Origin: Alistipes sp.
Lineage (GTDB): Bacteria > Bacteroidota > Bacteroidia > Bacteroidales > Rikenellaceae
Assembly: GCA_022511345.1 (NCBI GenBank)
Contig: JAFLRR010000007.1
Span: forward strand, 62,001-126,000
Length of the DNA stretch: 64,000 nucleotides
Reading direction: 5' to 3'
A program made the translations under genes and the position numbers. Shown here one piece after another: positions 1 to 7,848 of this stretch. Numbering within the stretch: position 1 is the first letter of the stretch; every line of letters starts with the position of its first letter. The notes beneath the pieces were generated by a model. It did not search any database. It saw only the letters and a program-made list of their open reading frames with translations, and was not told the origin of the DNA.

Positions 1-1
1 G

Positions 2-874
2 ACCACGGCCATAGTCCGCAGCTACGGCCACAACAAGTCGCCGTACTTCGGCGCCGGAGCCGACCACGACGCCCGCTACTGGGGAGCCGTGATGCGTCAG
101 GCGCTGATAATGGGCCTGATAGACAAGAGCATCGAAAACTACGGACTCATCTCTATCAACGCCGCAGGCGAGGCCTACATACTCTCGCCCGTGCCGGTCA
201 GCATAACCCTCGACCACGACTACGACACCGACGAGCCCGAGGCAGACTCGGTGGTGCCGCCCGTCAAGGGAGGAGGCGCGGCCGACGAGGAGCTGTTCGC
301 CATGCTCAAGGATTTGCGCAAGCAGACGGCCCGCAAACTGGGACTGCCGCCATTCGTCATATTCCAGGACCCCTCGCTCGAGGATATGTCCATACAGTAC
401 CCCGTGACCATTGAGGAGATGCAGAACATCACAGGCGTGGGTTCGGGCAAGGCGCGCAAGTTCGGCGAGGAGTTCATCCGCCTGATCAAGAAATATGTCG
501 AGGAGAAGGAGATAGTGCGTCCGCAGGACATGGTCGTCAAGTCCGTGGCCAACAAGGCCGGCAACAAGATATTCATCATCCAGGCCATCGACCGCAAGAT
601 GGATTTCGAGGATATAGCCCGCGCCAAGAACCTCTCGCCGGAGGAGCTGCTGACCGAAATCGAAGCCATAGTCAACGCCGGCACCAAGCTCGACATATCC
701 TACTACATCGACACCTGCATGGACGAGGACAAGGCCGACGACATCTACCTCTATTTCAAGGAGGATGCCAAGAGCGACTCGATAGACGAGGCCATGGAGG
801 AGCTGGGCAGCGACTACACCGAGGAGGAGATACGTCTCATACGCATAAAATTCATCTGCGAGCAGGGCAATTAG
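2..874 (+). CDS. recQ: ATP-dependent DNA helicase RecQ, C-terminal part (5' end outside window)
   Basis: This is the 3' end of a RecQ-family helicase, which unwinds DNA during recombination and fork repair. The reading frame is already open at base 2, so the GTG at 89 and ATG at 92 are internal codons and not starts. The visible part begins in the RQC winged-helix region (SYGHNKSPYFG, WGAVMRQAL). It continues through an acidic linker into an HRDC domain (ELFAMLKDLRKQTARKLGLPP, then the MQNITGVGSGKARKFGEEF helix-hairpin segment). An acidic helical tail ends in CEQGN. The helicase core with its Walker motifs lies upstream and cannot be seen. The next gene starts two bases after the stop. Family assignment is firm from RQC plus HRDC order. 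Confidence 0.9.
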   Translation, partial: TTAIVRSYGHNKSPYFGAGADHDARYWGAVMRQALIMGLIDKSIENYGLISINAAGEAYILSPVPVSITLDHDYDTDEPEADSVVPPVKGGGAADEELFAMLKDLRKQTARKLGLPPFVIFQDPSLEDMSIQYPVTIEEMQNITGVGSGKARKFGEEFIRLIKKYVEEKEIVRPQDMVVKSVANKAGNKIFIIQAIDRKMDFEDIARAKNLSPEELLTEIEAIVNAGTKLDISYYIDTCMDEDKADDIYLYFKEDAKSDSIDEAMEELGSDYTEEEIRLIRIKFICEQGN

Positions 875-876
875 CC

Positions 877-1068
877 ATGGACAGGGGCAAAGCGGGTTTC
901 ATCACGGCATTCGTCTGTCTGTGCATCACTTCGGCATGGCTGACAATCAACCTCGTGTGGTTTTTGGGCGGCAACAGCGCGCGCGAGCTTATTTTGCCGG
1001 CACTGCTGTTTCTTGCGGGCGCGGCGCTCATGTACAGAGAGGCTCGCAGAGCCCGCAGGAGCAAGTGA
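877..1068 (+). CDS. small two-helix membrane protein, unknown function
   Basis: A 63-residue protein starts two bases after the recQ stop and is probably translated from the same message. It has two hydrophobic stretches (about residues 7-29 and 37-53) split by a short polar loop with GGNSARE, and ends in a basic tail (REARRARRSK), as expected for a small inner-membrane protein. No family is recognised. Its position, the ATG and the strong terminator just after it support a real gene, although its size leaves some doubt. Confidence 0.6.
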   Translation: MDRGKAGFITAFVCLCITSAWLTINLVWFLGGNSARELILPALLFLAGAALMYREARRARRSK

Positions 1069-1090
1069 CGGACACTGCGACAAACAGCAA

Positions 1091-1130
1091 GGCGGCCGGC
1101 ATTCAGCCGGCCGCCTATGTTTCTCTCTTT
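1091..1130 (+). terminator. terminator between recQ operon and rmuC
   Basis: A perfect 10-bp inverted repeat (GGCGGCCGGC at 1091-1100, GCCGGCCGCC at 1106-1115, 5-base loop) is followed by a pyrimidine-rich stretch ending in TTTT. It sits between converging genes and could stop transcription from the recQ side. Confidence 0.75.
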
Positions 1131-1162
1131 TGGGTCGTGTCGCCCTGTTTGATTTTACCGTT

Positions 1163-2563
1163 TCAAGACTCTCTCCGCTCCGTTCCGCCTTCTACGGCTT
1201 CGCCGGACGGGTTACTCTCCGAATCCACGGGTTCCTCGCCCGACTCGCCTGCCGCCTCGAGAGCGCGGGGCGATATGCGGCGTTTTGCGGGCAGTCCCAG
1301 TTTGAGCATGCGTTCGCCTACGCGCACCAGGTTGTCGTTGCCGGTGCAGAGGCGTTTGTAGGCCTCGTCGTAGGAGGTGCGGGCCTTGTCCAGCGAAGCG
1401 CCGACGCCCTCGAGCGCCGCCACGAACGATGCCAGCTGCTCGTAGAGCTTCGTGCCGCACGCCACTATGTCGGCCGTGTTGCGGCTCTGGGCATTGCGTT
1501 TCCACAGGTCGTCGACCAGCTTCAGCAGCGCGAACAGATTGGTTGGCGACGATATTATCACCTTCCTGTCGTAGGCGTCGGCCCATATCGAGCTGTCGGC
1601 CTGCAGCGCCGCCAGAAACGCCGGCTCGTTGGGTATGAACATTATCACGAAGTCGGGCGACTCCAGCAGCCGCTGGTACTCCTTGCGGCCAAGCTCGGCC
1701 ACATGCTGGCGCACCGAGGCCACGTGGGCCGCCGAAGCAGCACGCCGCGCCGCATCGTCCTCGGCCGAGCACCAGTTGACGTAGGCCGTGAGCGAGACCT
1801 TCGAGTCGATGACTATGTGCTTGCCCTCGGGCAGATACAGGACCACATCGGGGCGCATGTTCTCGCCCTCGCCGTTCTTGATGTTCATCTGCGTGCGGTA
1901 GTGCACGCCCTTTATGAGATTCGAGCCGTCGAGAATGGTCTCGAGTATCATCTCGCCCCAGTCGCCCTGAACCTTCGAGTTGCCGCGCAGGGCGTTGGTC
2001 AGGTTGGTGGTCTCGGCCGTGATGCGTCGGTTGAGCTCCATGAGGTTGCGCAGCTCGTTGCGCAGCTCGCCGTGCTGCTCGTTCTCGGCCGAATGGATTC
2101 TCTCGACACGCTCGCGGAACTCGACCATGTTGTCCCTGAATGGCTTCAGCAGCACGTCCATCGATTCACGGCTGGTCTCCCTGAAGTTGCGCGACTGCTC
2201 GGTGAAGATGTCGCTGGCCAGATTGCGGAACTGCGCCTTCATCGCCTCCTCAACCTGCTCGCGGTTCTCGCGCCCGACCCGCTCCCGCTCTTCGGCGGCA
2301 GCCAGCCTCTCGCGGGCTTCGGCGTTGCGCTCCTGAAGAATGCGCACTTGCTCCTCGGCACGTCCGCGGGCCTCGCGCTCGGCCTCGGCAGCGCGTTCGG
2401 CGGCTTCGCGGCCGCTGCGCTCTATGCCGGCATCGGCCACGGCGCGCGCCAGGTCGGCTCCCAAAGCGTCGGCACGGCGGCGTGCCCGCGAATATGCGGC
2501 AGCAGCCGCGGCGCACAGCGCCAGAGCCGCTATGCAGATTATTGTTATGAGTGTGACCTGCAT
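1163..2563 (-). CDS. rmuC: DNA recombination protein RmuC
   Basis: RmuC is a membrane-anchored, coiled-coil protein with a nuclease-like core that limits inversions at short inverted repeats. The 466-residue protein shows an N-terminal membrane helix (residues 2-23). A long Arg/Glu/Ala coiled coil runs to about residue 125. The conserved RmuC domain follows, with VQGDWGEMILETIL, RPDVVLYLPEGKHIVIDSKV and FIPNEPAFLAAL. Length and order match the family. The C-terminal 50 residues are acidic and poorly conserved. The start is set by the membrane helix and by a TAnnTTTG box 16 bases upstream. It is divergent from thiL with only 53 bp between start codons. Confidence 0.95.
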   Translation of the reverse strand: MQVTLITIICIAALALCAAAAAAYSRARRRADALGADLARAVADAGIERSGREAAERAAEAEREARGRAEEQVRILQERNAEARERLAAAEERERVGRENREQVEEAMKAQFRNLASDIFTEQSRNFRETSRESMDVLLKPFRDNMVEFRERVERIHSAENEQHGELRNELRNLMELNRRITAETTNLTNALRGNSKVQGDWGEMILETILDGSNLIKGVHYRTQMNIKNGEGENMRPDVVLYLPEGKHIVIDSKVSLTAYVNWCSAEDDAARRAASAAHVASVRQHVAELGRKEYQRLLESPDFVIMFIPNEPAFLAALQADSSIWADAYDRKVIISSPTNLFALLKLVDDLWKRNAQSRNTADIVACGTKLYEQLASFVAALEGVGASLDKARTSYDEAYKRLCTGNDNLVRVGERMLKLGLPAKRRISPRALEAAGESGEEPVDSESNPSGEAVEGGTERRES

Positions 2564-2575
2564 GCCAGTCCTGTT

Positions 2576-2609
2576 TTTGCAAATGTACGAAAAATTATCT
2601 TTAAATTTG
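2576..2609 (+). promoter_or_regulatory. promoter for thiL
   Basis: TTTG at 2576-2579 and TAAATTTG at 2602-2609 form a Bacteroidetes-type promoter with a 22-base spacer, slightly long. Only 7 bases separate the -7 box from the ATG, so the transcript would have almost no leader. The region overlaps the rmuC promoter. Confidence 0.6.
2580..2587 (-). promoter_or_regulatory. -7 box for rmuC
   Basis: Read on the minus strand this is TACATTTG, an exact match to the Bacteroidetes TAnnTTTG box, 16 bases before the rmuC ATG. No convincing -33 TTTG is placed 19-21 bases upstream. Confidence 0.6.
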
Positions 2610-2616
2610 TCCTGCG

Positions 2617-3549
2617 ATGACCGAATTCGGATTCATAGACAAGATTGCATCGATGTGCCGCTCGCTGCCCGACAACGGCTGGGAGGGCATAGGCGACGAC
2701 TGCGCCGTGCTGCTCTCGGGCGACAGGGCCACGGTCGTCTCGTGCGACATGCTCGTCGAGGGGGTGCACTTCCTGCGCCACGCGGCTCCGGCACACATCA
2801 TAGGGCGCAAAGCCTTGGCCGTGAACCTCAGCGACATAGCTGCCATGGGCGCCCGCCCGACGGCAGCTCTGCTGTCGATAGCCCTGCCCGACGATGCCGC
2901 CGGCGCATGGGCCGAGGAGTTCATGGCGGGCTTCACGCAGATGGCTTCGGAGCACGGCACGGCTCTCATCGGCGGCGACACCACGGCCTCGAAGCAGGGC
3001 GTGAGCATAAGCGTCACGGTCATCGGAACGGCTCCGGCCGCCAACATCAAGCGCCGCTCCGACGCCCGTGCGGGCGACATCGTGGCCGTCACAGGCATGC
3101 TCGGCGAGTCGGGCGCAGGCCTGCAGCAGATACTCTCGGGCCGCTGCGACACACCCGCGGCGCATGCGCACATGAACCCCGCGCCGCATACGGCCGAGGG
3201 CGAGTGGCTGGGCTCGCGCCGCGAGGTGCACGCCATGATGGACATATCGGACGGCATAGCCTCCGACCTGCGCCACATCATGGAGCGCTCGGGCGTGGGA
3301 GCCGACATCGACACTGAGCATGTTCCGGCCTTCGACGACCTGCGCACCGCGCTCTGCGCCGGCGAGGATTACAAGCTGCTGCTCACGGCCCGAGCCGACC
3401 GCTTCGGGCTCCTTGCCGCCGACTTCGAGGCGCGCTTCCGCCGCCCGCTATACAAAATCGGACACATAACAGCTCAGGCGGGCCTGCTGCGCTGGCTGCG
3501 CGGCGGCACACCCGAAGATGTCGATTTCAGGGGATTCGTTCACTTCTGA
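2617..3549 (+). CDS. thiL: thiamine-monophosphate kinase
   Basis: ThiL phosphorylates thiamine monophosphate to thiamine diphosphate with ATP, the last step of cofactor synthesis. The 310-residue protein has the PurM/ThiL fold signatures: GIGDDCAVL (24-32), the metal/ATP segment KALAVNLSDIAAMGA, and IGGDTTAS near residue 120. A C-terminal AIR-synthase-like half carries MMDISDGIASDL and CAGEDYKLL. All match canonical ThiL such as the E. coli enzyme in length and motifs. It converges on uvrB and the two reading frames overlap by 10 bases. A second, less canonical ThiL paralogue lies at 16.0 kb, so of the two this one looks the more likely active kinase. Confidence 0.92.
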   Translation: MTEFGFIDKIASMCRSLPDNGWEGIGDDCAVLLSGDRATVVSCDMLVEGVHFLRHAAPAHIIGRKALAVNLSDIAAMGARPTAALLSIALPDDAAGAWAEEFMAGFTQMASEHGTALIGGDTTASKQGVSISVTVIGTAPAANIKRRSDARAGDIVAVTGMLGESGAGLQQILSGRCDTPAAHAHMNPAPHTAEGEWLGSRREVHAMMDISDGIASDLRHIMERSGVGADIDTEHVPAFDDLRTALCAGEDYKLLLTARADRFGLLAADFEARFRRPLYKIGHITAQAGLLRWLRGGTPEDVDFRGFVHF

Positions 3550-5567
3550 CTCTCGCGGCGCTTGCGCAGCTCGTACATCTCGTCGCGGAAGCGTGCTGCC
3601 GCAATGAAATCCAGCGACTTGGCAGCGCGCTCCATATTCTCCTTCGCACGCTCTATCTGCGCATCTATATCTTCGCCCGCGGCATATCCGGCCGACACGT
3701 CGGCTGCGGCGGCATAGCTCTCGCCAGCTGCCGGGTAGAGCGTCGTTTCGGCCTCGGTCTCACCGAGCAGCATGTTGCGGCCCGAGCCGCTCTTCTGCGC
3801 CTGCCGCGGCACTATTTCGTGCGTCATGTTGTAAGTCACCTGCACCGAACGGCGGCGGTTGCTCTCGGCTATGGCCGTGCACATCGAGTCGGTAATCGTG
3901 TCGGCATACATCAGCACGCGGCCGCGGACATGTCGCGCGGCGCGGCCGGCAATCTGGGTTATGGAGCGCACGTTGCGCAGGAAACCCTCCTTGTCGGCGT
4001 CGAGTATGGCCACAAGCGCCACCTCCGGCAGATCCAGACCCTCGCGCAGCAGGTTCACGCCTATGAGCACGTCGAACCTCCCGCCGCGCAGGTCCTCGAG
4101 TATGCGCACTCGCTCCAGAGTGTCGACGTCGGAGTGTATGTATCTGTTTCTGACGCCTATGCGGTCGAAATATTTCGACAGCTCCTCGGCCATGCGCTTG
4201 GTTATGGTGGTCACGAGCACCTTGTCGTCGTTGCGCACGCAGTACTCTATCTCCTCCAGCAGGTTGTCTATCTGGTTTATCGTGGGCCGCACCTGGAACG
4301 GCGGGTCGACAAGCCCCGTGGGGCGTATTAGCTGCTCGACTACCAGGCCCTCGCTCTTGGCCAGCTCGTAGTCGGCCGGCGTGGCGCTGACATATATCGC
4401 AGGGCCTGCCAGCGCCTCGAACTCGTCGAAGCGCAGCGGGCGGTTGTCCTTGGCGGCCGGCAGTCGGAATCCGTACTCCACCAGATTCTCCTTGCGCGCG
4501 CGGTCGCCGCCGTACATGGCCCGAATCTGCGGCACGGTGACATGGCTCTCGTCGATTACCAGCAGGTAGTCGCGCGGGAAGTAGTCGAGCAGACAGAACG
4601 GGCGCGTGCCCTCGGCTCGGCCGTCGAAGTAGCGCGAATAGTTCTCTATGCCCGAGCAGAAACCCAGCTCCTTTATCATCTCCAGGTCGTACTCCACGCG
4701 CTGCTTGAGCCGCTGCGCCTCGACATTGCGGCCCTCCCGCTCGAAGAACTCCACGCGGCGGCCCAGGTCGACATATATCTCGCCTATGGCCTGTCGTATC
4801 CGCTCCTGCGTGGTCACGAATAGGCTCGCCGGGTATACCGTCACCGAGTCGAGGGCCGTAATCCGCTGGCCCGTAACGGGGTCTATGGAGTGTATGGCCT
4901 CGACCTCGTCGTCGAAGAACATCACGCGGAAGCACTGGTTTCCGAACTCGCCGAACGAGGCCATGATGTCTATCGTGTCGCCGCTCACGCGGAACGACGC
5001 CGGGCTCAGCTCGTGCTCGGTGCGCACATAGAGTGCCTCGACCAGCTTGTACATCAGCTTCTTGTGCGATATTCGCTCGCCGACGCTCACCGACACCGAC
5101 GTGCGATGGAAATCCTCGGGGTTGCCGGCGCCGTAGAGGCACGACACGCTCGAGACCACAATCACGTCGCGGCGGCCCGAGAGCAATGCCGCCGTGGCGC
5201 TCAGGCGCATCTTCTCGATATCCTTGTTTATCGAGAGGTCCTTTTCAATGTATGTGTCCGTGGCCGGCAGATAGGCCTCGGGCTGATAGTAGTCGTAGTA
5301 TGAGACGAAATACTCTACGGCATTCTCGGGAAAGAAGTTGCGGAACTCGCCGTAGAGCTGCGCCGCGAGTGTCTTGTTGTGGCTCAGCACCAGCGTCGGC
5401 CTGTTGAGCTGCGCGATTACGTTGGCCACGGTGAAAGTCTTGCCCGAACCGGTCACGCCCAGCAGCGTGTTGTGCCGCGAGCCGTCGCGCACGGCCTCCA
5501 CGAGCTGCGCGATGGCCTCGGGCTGGTCGCCCGTGGCAGCATAATCCGATACGAGTTTGAAATCCAT
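3540..5567 (-). CDS. uvrB: excinuclease ABC subunit B
   Basis: UvrB is the damage-verification helicase of nucleotide excision repair and works with UvrA and UvrC in the cytoplasm. The 675-residue protein has Walker A GVTGSGKT (37-44) and the beta-hairpin region YYDYYQPEAYLP. It also has the DEAD-like IDESH motif, helicase motifs including GVNLLREGLDLPE and QIAGRAARH, and a C-terminal UVR motif (about 635-670) that contacts UvrC. Length is normal. It starts 23 bp after mlaF with no terminator between, so it is probably cotranscribed with DUF4834-mlaE-mlaF. Its 3' end overlaps thiL by 10 bases. Confidence 0.97.
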   Translation of the reverse strand: MDFKLVSDYAATGDQPEAIAQLVEAVRDGSRHNTLLGVTGSGKTFTVANVIAQLNRPTLVLSHNKTLAAQLYGEFRNFFPENAVEYFVSYYDYYQPEAYLPATDTYIEKDLSINKDIEKMRLSATAALLSGRRDVIVVSSVSCLYGAGNPEDFHRTSVSVSVGERISHKKLMYKLVEALYVRTEHELSPASFRVSGDTIDIMASFGEFGNQCFRVMFFDDEVEAIHSIDPVTGQRITALDSVTVYPASLFVTTQERIRQAIGEIYVDLGRRVEFFEREGRNVEAQRLKQRVEYDLEMIKELGFCSGIENYSRYFDGRAEGTRPFCLLDYFPRDYLLVIDESHVTVPQIRAMYGGDRARKENLVEYGFRLPAAKDNRPLRFDEFEALAGPAIYVSATPADYELAKSEGLVVEQLIRPTGLVDPPFQVRPTINQIDNLLEEIEYCVRNDDKVLVTTITKRMAEELSKYFDRIGVRNRYIHSDVDTLERVRILEDLRGGRFDVLIGVNLLREGLDLPEVALVAILDADKEGFLRNVRSITQIAGRAARHVRGRVLMYADTITDSMCTAIAESNRRRSVQVTYNMTHEIVPRQAQKSGSGRNMLLGETEAETTLYPAAGESYAAAADVSAGYAAGEDIDAQIERAKENMERAAKSLDFIAAARFRDEMYELRKRRESQK

Positions 5568-5590
5568 GCCGAGAAGATGTCGTTTGAGGC

Positions 5591-6343
5591 TCAGCGCATG
5601 CCTCGCGCGCGCTTGGCCATTGCCGAGGCGAACACGAAGTCCGAGAGTTCGGGATTGTCGGCACGCAGTATATCATCCTTCGAGCCCTCCCACCACTTGC
5701 GGCCCTCGTATATGAAGACTATCTTGTGGCCTATCTCCATGACGGAGTTCATGTCGTGGGTGTTGATTATGGTGGTTATGTCGTACTCCTCGGTGATGTC
5801 GCTGATGAGGTTGTCGATGACCACCGACGTCTGGGGGTCGAGGCCCGAGTTGGGCTCGTCGCAAAAGAGGTACCGCGGGTTCATCACTATGGCGCGGGCT
5901 ATGGCCACGCGCTTTATCATTCCGCCGCTCAGCTCGGCGGGATAGAGCCGGTTGGCATTTTCGAGCCTCACGCGCTTGAGGCAGAAGTTCACGCGTTCGA
6001 GCTTCTCCTCCTCGCTCTGGTCGGTGAACAGGTCCAGCGGCAGCTTGACATTCTCCTCGACCGACGAGGAGTCGAGCAGCGCACCGCCCTGGAAAATCAT
6101 TCCTATGTCGCGCCGTATGGCCTTGCGCTGGGCGAATCCGAGCGACGTGTAGCACACGTCGTCATAGTATATGGCACCCGAGTCGACCTCGTGCAGTCCC
6201 ACGAGCGATTTCAGCAGCACGGTCTTTCCCGAGCCGCTGCGGCCTATTATCAGGCTCGTGCTGCCCGAAGGGAAGCTGACCGAGATGTCGTCGAGCACGG
6301 TGCGTCCCTCGAACGATTTTACGATATGTTCGCCTCTGATCAT
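5591..6343 (-). CDS. mlaF: ABC transporter ATP-binding protein, MlaF type
   Basis: This is the ATPase of an Mla-type phospholipid transporter that moves lipids between inner and outer membranes. The 250-residue protein has Walker A GRSGSGKT (34-41), Q-loop MIFQGGALLDS, signature LSGGMIKRVAIARA, Walker B YLFCDEPNSGLDP and the H-loop INTHD. The GALLDSSSVEENV segment after the Q-loop is typical of MlaF/Mkl proteins. Its start overlaps the mlaE stop by 4 bases (ATGA), so translation is coupled. The substrate-binding MCE/MlaD gene that usually completes the complex is not adjacent. Confidence 0.93.
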   Translation of the reverse strand: MIRGEHIVKSFEGRTVLDDISVSFPSGSTSLIIGRSGSGKTVLLKSLVGLHEVDSGAIYYDDVCYTSLGFAQRKAIRRDIGMIFQGGALLDSSSVEENVKLPLDLFTDQSEEEKLERVNFCLKRVRLENANRLYPAELSGGMIKRVAIARAIVMNPRYLFCDEPNSGLDPQTSVVIDNLISDITEEYDITTIINTHDMNSVMEIGHKIVFIYEGRKWWEGSKDDILRADNPELSDFVFASAMAKRARGMR

Positions 6344-7095
6344 ATCAGCAGTATTTGCGTCAGTATGAGGTTGAAAATCATTATCACTATCGACGATGTG
6401 ACCACCGCGCGCGTCGAGGCGCGTCCCACCTCTAACGAGTTGCCGTCGGCATAGTATCCGTAGAATGCTGACACCGAGGTGATGATGAAGGCGAAGACCG
6501 ACGTCTTGATGAGCGAGTAGACTATCGAATAGGGTTTGAAGTCGTAGAGCAGACCCTCGACATAGTCGGCCGGAATCATTATTCCCGTCAGCACGGCTAT
6601 CATGTAGCCGCCCACTATTCCTATCATTATGCTGAGAATCGTCAGCAGCGGGAAGAACAGCACCGTAGCCACTATTTTGGGCAGTATGAGATACGAAGCC
6701 GAGTTTACGCCCATAATCTCCAGCGCGTCGATTTGTTCGGTTATGCGCATGGTTCCTATCTCCGAGGCGATGTTCGAGCCCACCTTTCCGGCCAGAATCA
6801 GCGCCACGACCGTCGACGAGAACTCGAGTATCATGGTTTCGCGCGTGGCGAAGCCTATGAGGTACTGCGGAATGAATCCCGACTCGAGGTTTATCGACAT
6901 CTGGAGCGTGATTACGGCGCCTATGAATATCGAGATTATGGCCGTCAGGCCTATCGAGTTCATGCCCAGGGCCTCGACCTCGAAGAGTATGCGGCGGCGG
7001 TATATCGACGCCTTCTCGGGGCGCGAGAAGACCTTGCCCGTGAGGATGCAGTAGCGGCCGATTCCGGCGAATGTTTCGGAGACGTAGTTCATCAT
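6340..7095 (-). CDS. mlaE: ABC transporter permease, MlaE type
   Basis: MlaE is the inner-membrane permease of the Mla phospholipid transporter. The 251-residue protein has about five membrane segments and the MlaE signature region (GLTAIISIFIGAVITLQ, then ILEFSSTVVALILAGKVGS and IASEIGTMRITEQIDALE). The last segment is the conserved coupling-helix region that docks on MlaF. Two adjacent ATGs (7093 and 7090) are possible starts. The gene lies 4 bp after DUF4834 and overlaps mlaF, forming one transcription unit. Confidence 0.93.
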   Translation of the reverse strand: MMNYVSETFAGIGRYCILTGKVFSRPEKASIYRRRILFEVEALGMNSIGLTAIISIFIGAVITLQMSINLESGFIPQYLIGFATRETMILEFSSTVVALILAGKVGSNIASEIGTMRITEQIDALEIMGVNSASYLILPKIVATVLFFPLLTILSIMIGIVGGYMIAVLTGIMIPADYVEGLLYDFKPYSIVYSLIKTSVFAFIITSVSAFYGYYADGNSLEVGRASTRAVVTSSIVIMIFNLILTQILLI

Positions 7096-7099
7096 GGCA

Positions 7100-7462
7100 T
7101 CAACTGTTTTTCTCCTCCTCGAAATCGACGTAGTCGCCCACGCCGTCGTTTATGCGTTTGCCCGTGCGGCCGCCGTCCATGCGAATCCGCACCTCGCCCT
7201 CGCGGCCCGCGCCGCTGCCGGTGCTGTCGGTGTACTGCGCCTCTGTGAACTCGCGCTGCATGCGTCTTATTTTGCGTCGCAGCACCAGGCCTAATATCAG
7301 CATCGCCACCACTATCGCGCAGATTATGTAGAACACTGCCGAGGCTATGCCTGCCAGCAGCGAGGGCGCCCCCACAGCAAGAATGACCACCACAAGACAG
7401 AAGATCGGGTTCCGCCTTACGAACGATACTATTCCTGCCAGAAGCGATATGATGAGATTCAT
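7100..7462 (-). CDS. DUF4834-type small membrane protein
   Basis: A roughly 120-residue protein starts at the ATG giving MNLIISLLAGIVSF. The longer open frame upstream runs through the promoter and is not used. Two hydrophobic stretches (about residues 1-14 and 18-55) are followed by a basic segment (RRKIRRMQREF) and an acidic, Gly/Arg-rich soluble tail ending DYVDFEEEKNS. This layout resembles the Bacteroidetes-only DUF4834 family. No function is known. It is the first gene of the mlaE-mlaF-uvrB unit, which hints at an envelope role. Confidence 0.75.
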   Translation of the reverse strand: MNLIISLLAGIVSFVRRNPIFCLVVVILAVGAPSLLAGIASAVFYIICAIVVAMLILGLVLRRKIRRMQREFTEAQYTDSTGSGAGREGEVRIRMDGGRTGKRINDGVGDYVDFEEEKNS

Positions 7463-7488
7463 CGGAGCCGAAATTTTGAATATCGTCA

Positions 7489-7496
7489 CAAAGTTA
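7489..7496 (-). promoter_or_regulatory. -7 box for the DUF4834-mlaEF-uvrB operon
   Basis: On the minus strand the sequence is TAACTTTG, an exact TAnnTTTG box 26 bases before the DUF4834 ATG. No clear -33 element was found at standard spacing. Confidence 0.55.
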
Positions 7497-7755
7497 CAAA
7501 AAAATCGGCAAACGGCCGGTTTTGCCGCACTCAATTGCATATTTTGTGCAGCGCCGTAAAATTTCCGGCCGGCGACCTCCTCTTCCGCAATTCAGAGCCT
7601 TAAGCCTTAATGCGTTAAAAACGCTGTTTTTGCGCTGTCGATCGTGCCGCACATGCCCTCCGGCCTCTTTTCGCGCATGCCCCGCGCGAAGGCACCTTCA
7701 TGCCATCTCCGCCACCGTCCGGCCCGCAGGCCGAGCAAAAGCATGCAGAGGCGTA
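7497..7755. other. gene-free stretch between divergent operons
   Basis: I see no gene here. It holds an imperfect hairpin around 7506-7527 (CGGCAAAC against GTTTTGCCG) upstream of the mlaEF promoter, then GC-rich sequence without clear structure until the purB promoter. Confidence 0.5.
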
Positions 7756-7786
7756 TTGCGAAATAGCGGATAAATATGTAATTTTG
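7756..7786 (+). promoter_or_regulatory. promoter for purB
   Basis: TTG at 7756-7758, a 20-base spacer and TAATTTTG at 7779-7786 make a near-ideal Bacteroidetes promoter. Transcription should begin a few bases downstream, giving a leader of about 55-60 bases that opens with a hairpin. Confidence 0.75.
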
Positions 7787-7797
7787 GGTCCGAAAGA

Positions 7798-7820
7798 CCG
7801 GCATGCACGCCGCATGCCGG
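7798..7820 (+). promoter_or_regulatory. hairpin at the 5' end of the purB leader
   Basis: CCGGCATGC at 7798-7806 and GCATGCCGG at 7812-7820 form a perfect 9-bp stem with a 5-base loop, 12 bases after the -7 box. It could be an operator for a dimeric repressor or an RNA hairpin that stabilises or controls the message. No known purine riboswitch pattern is seen. Confidence 0.55.
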
Positions 7821-7848
7821 AGTTTCTCAAAAAACAAAACCCGTAACG

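Noticed and set aside
7541..7848. Purine riboswitch before purB
   Set aside because: Only one short hairpin is present after the mapped promoter box; the three-way junction of purine riboswitches does not fit in the leader.
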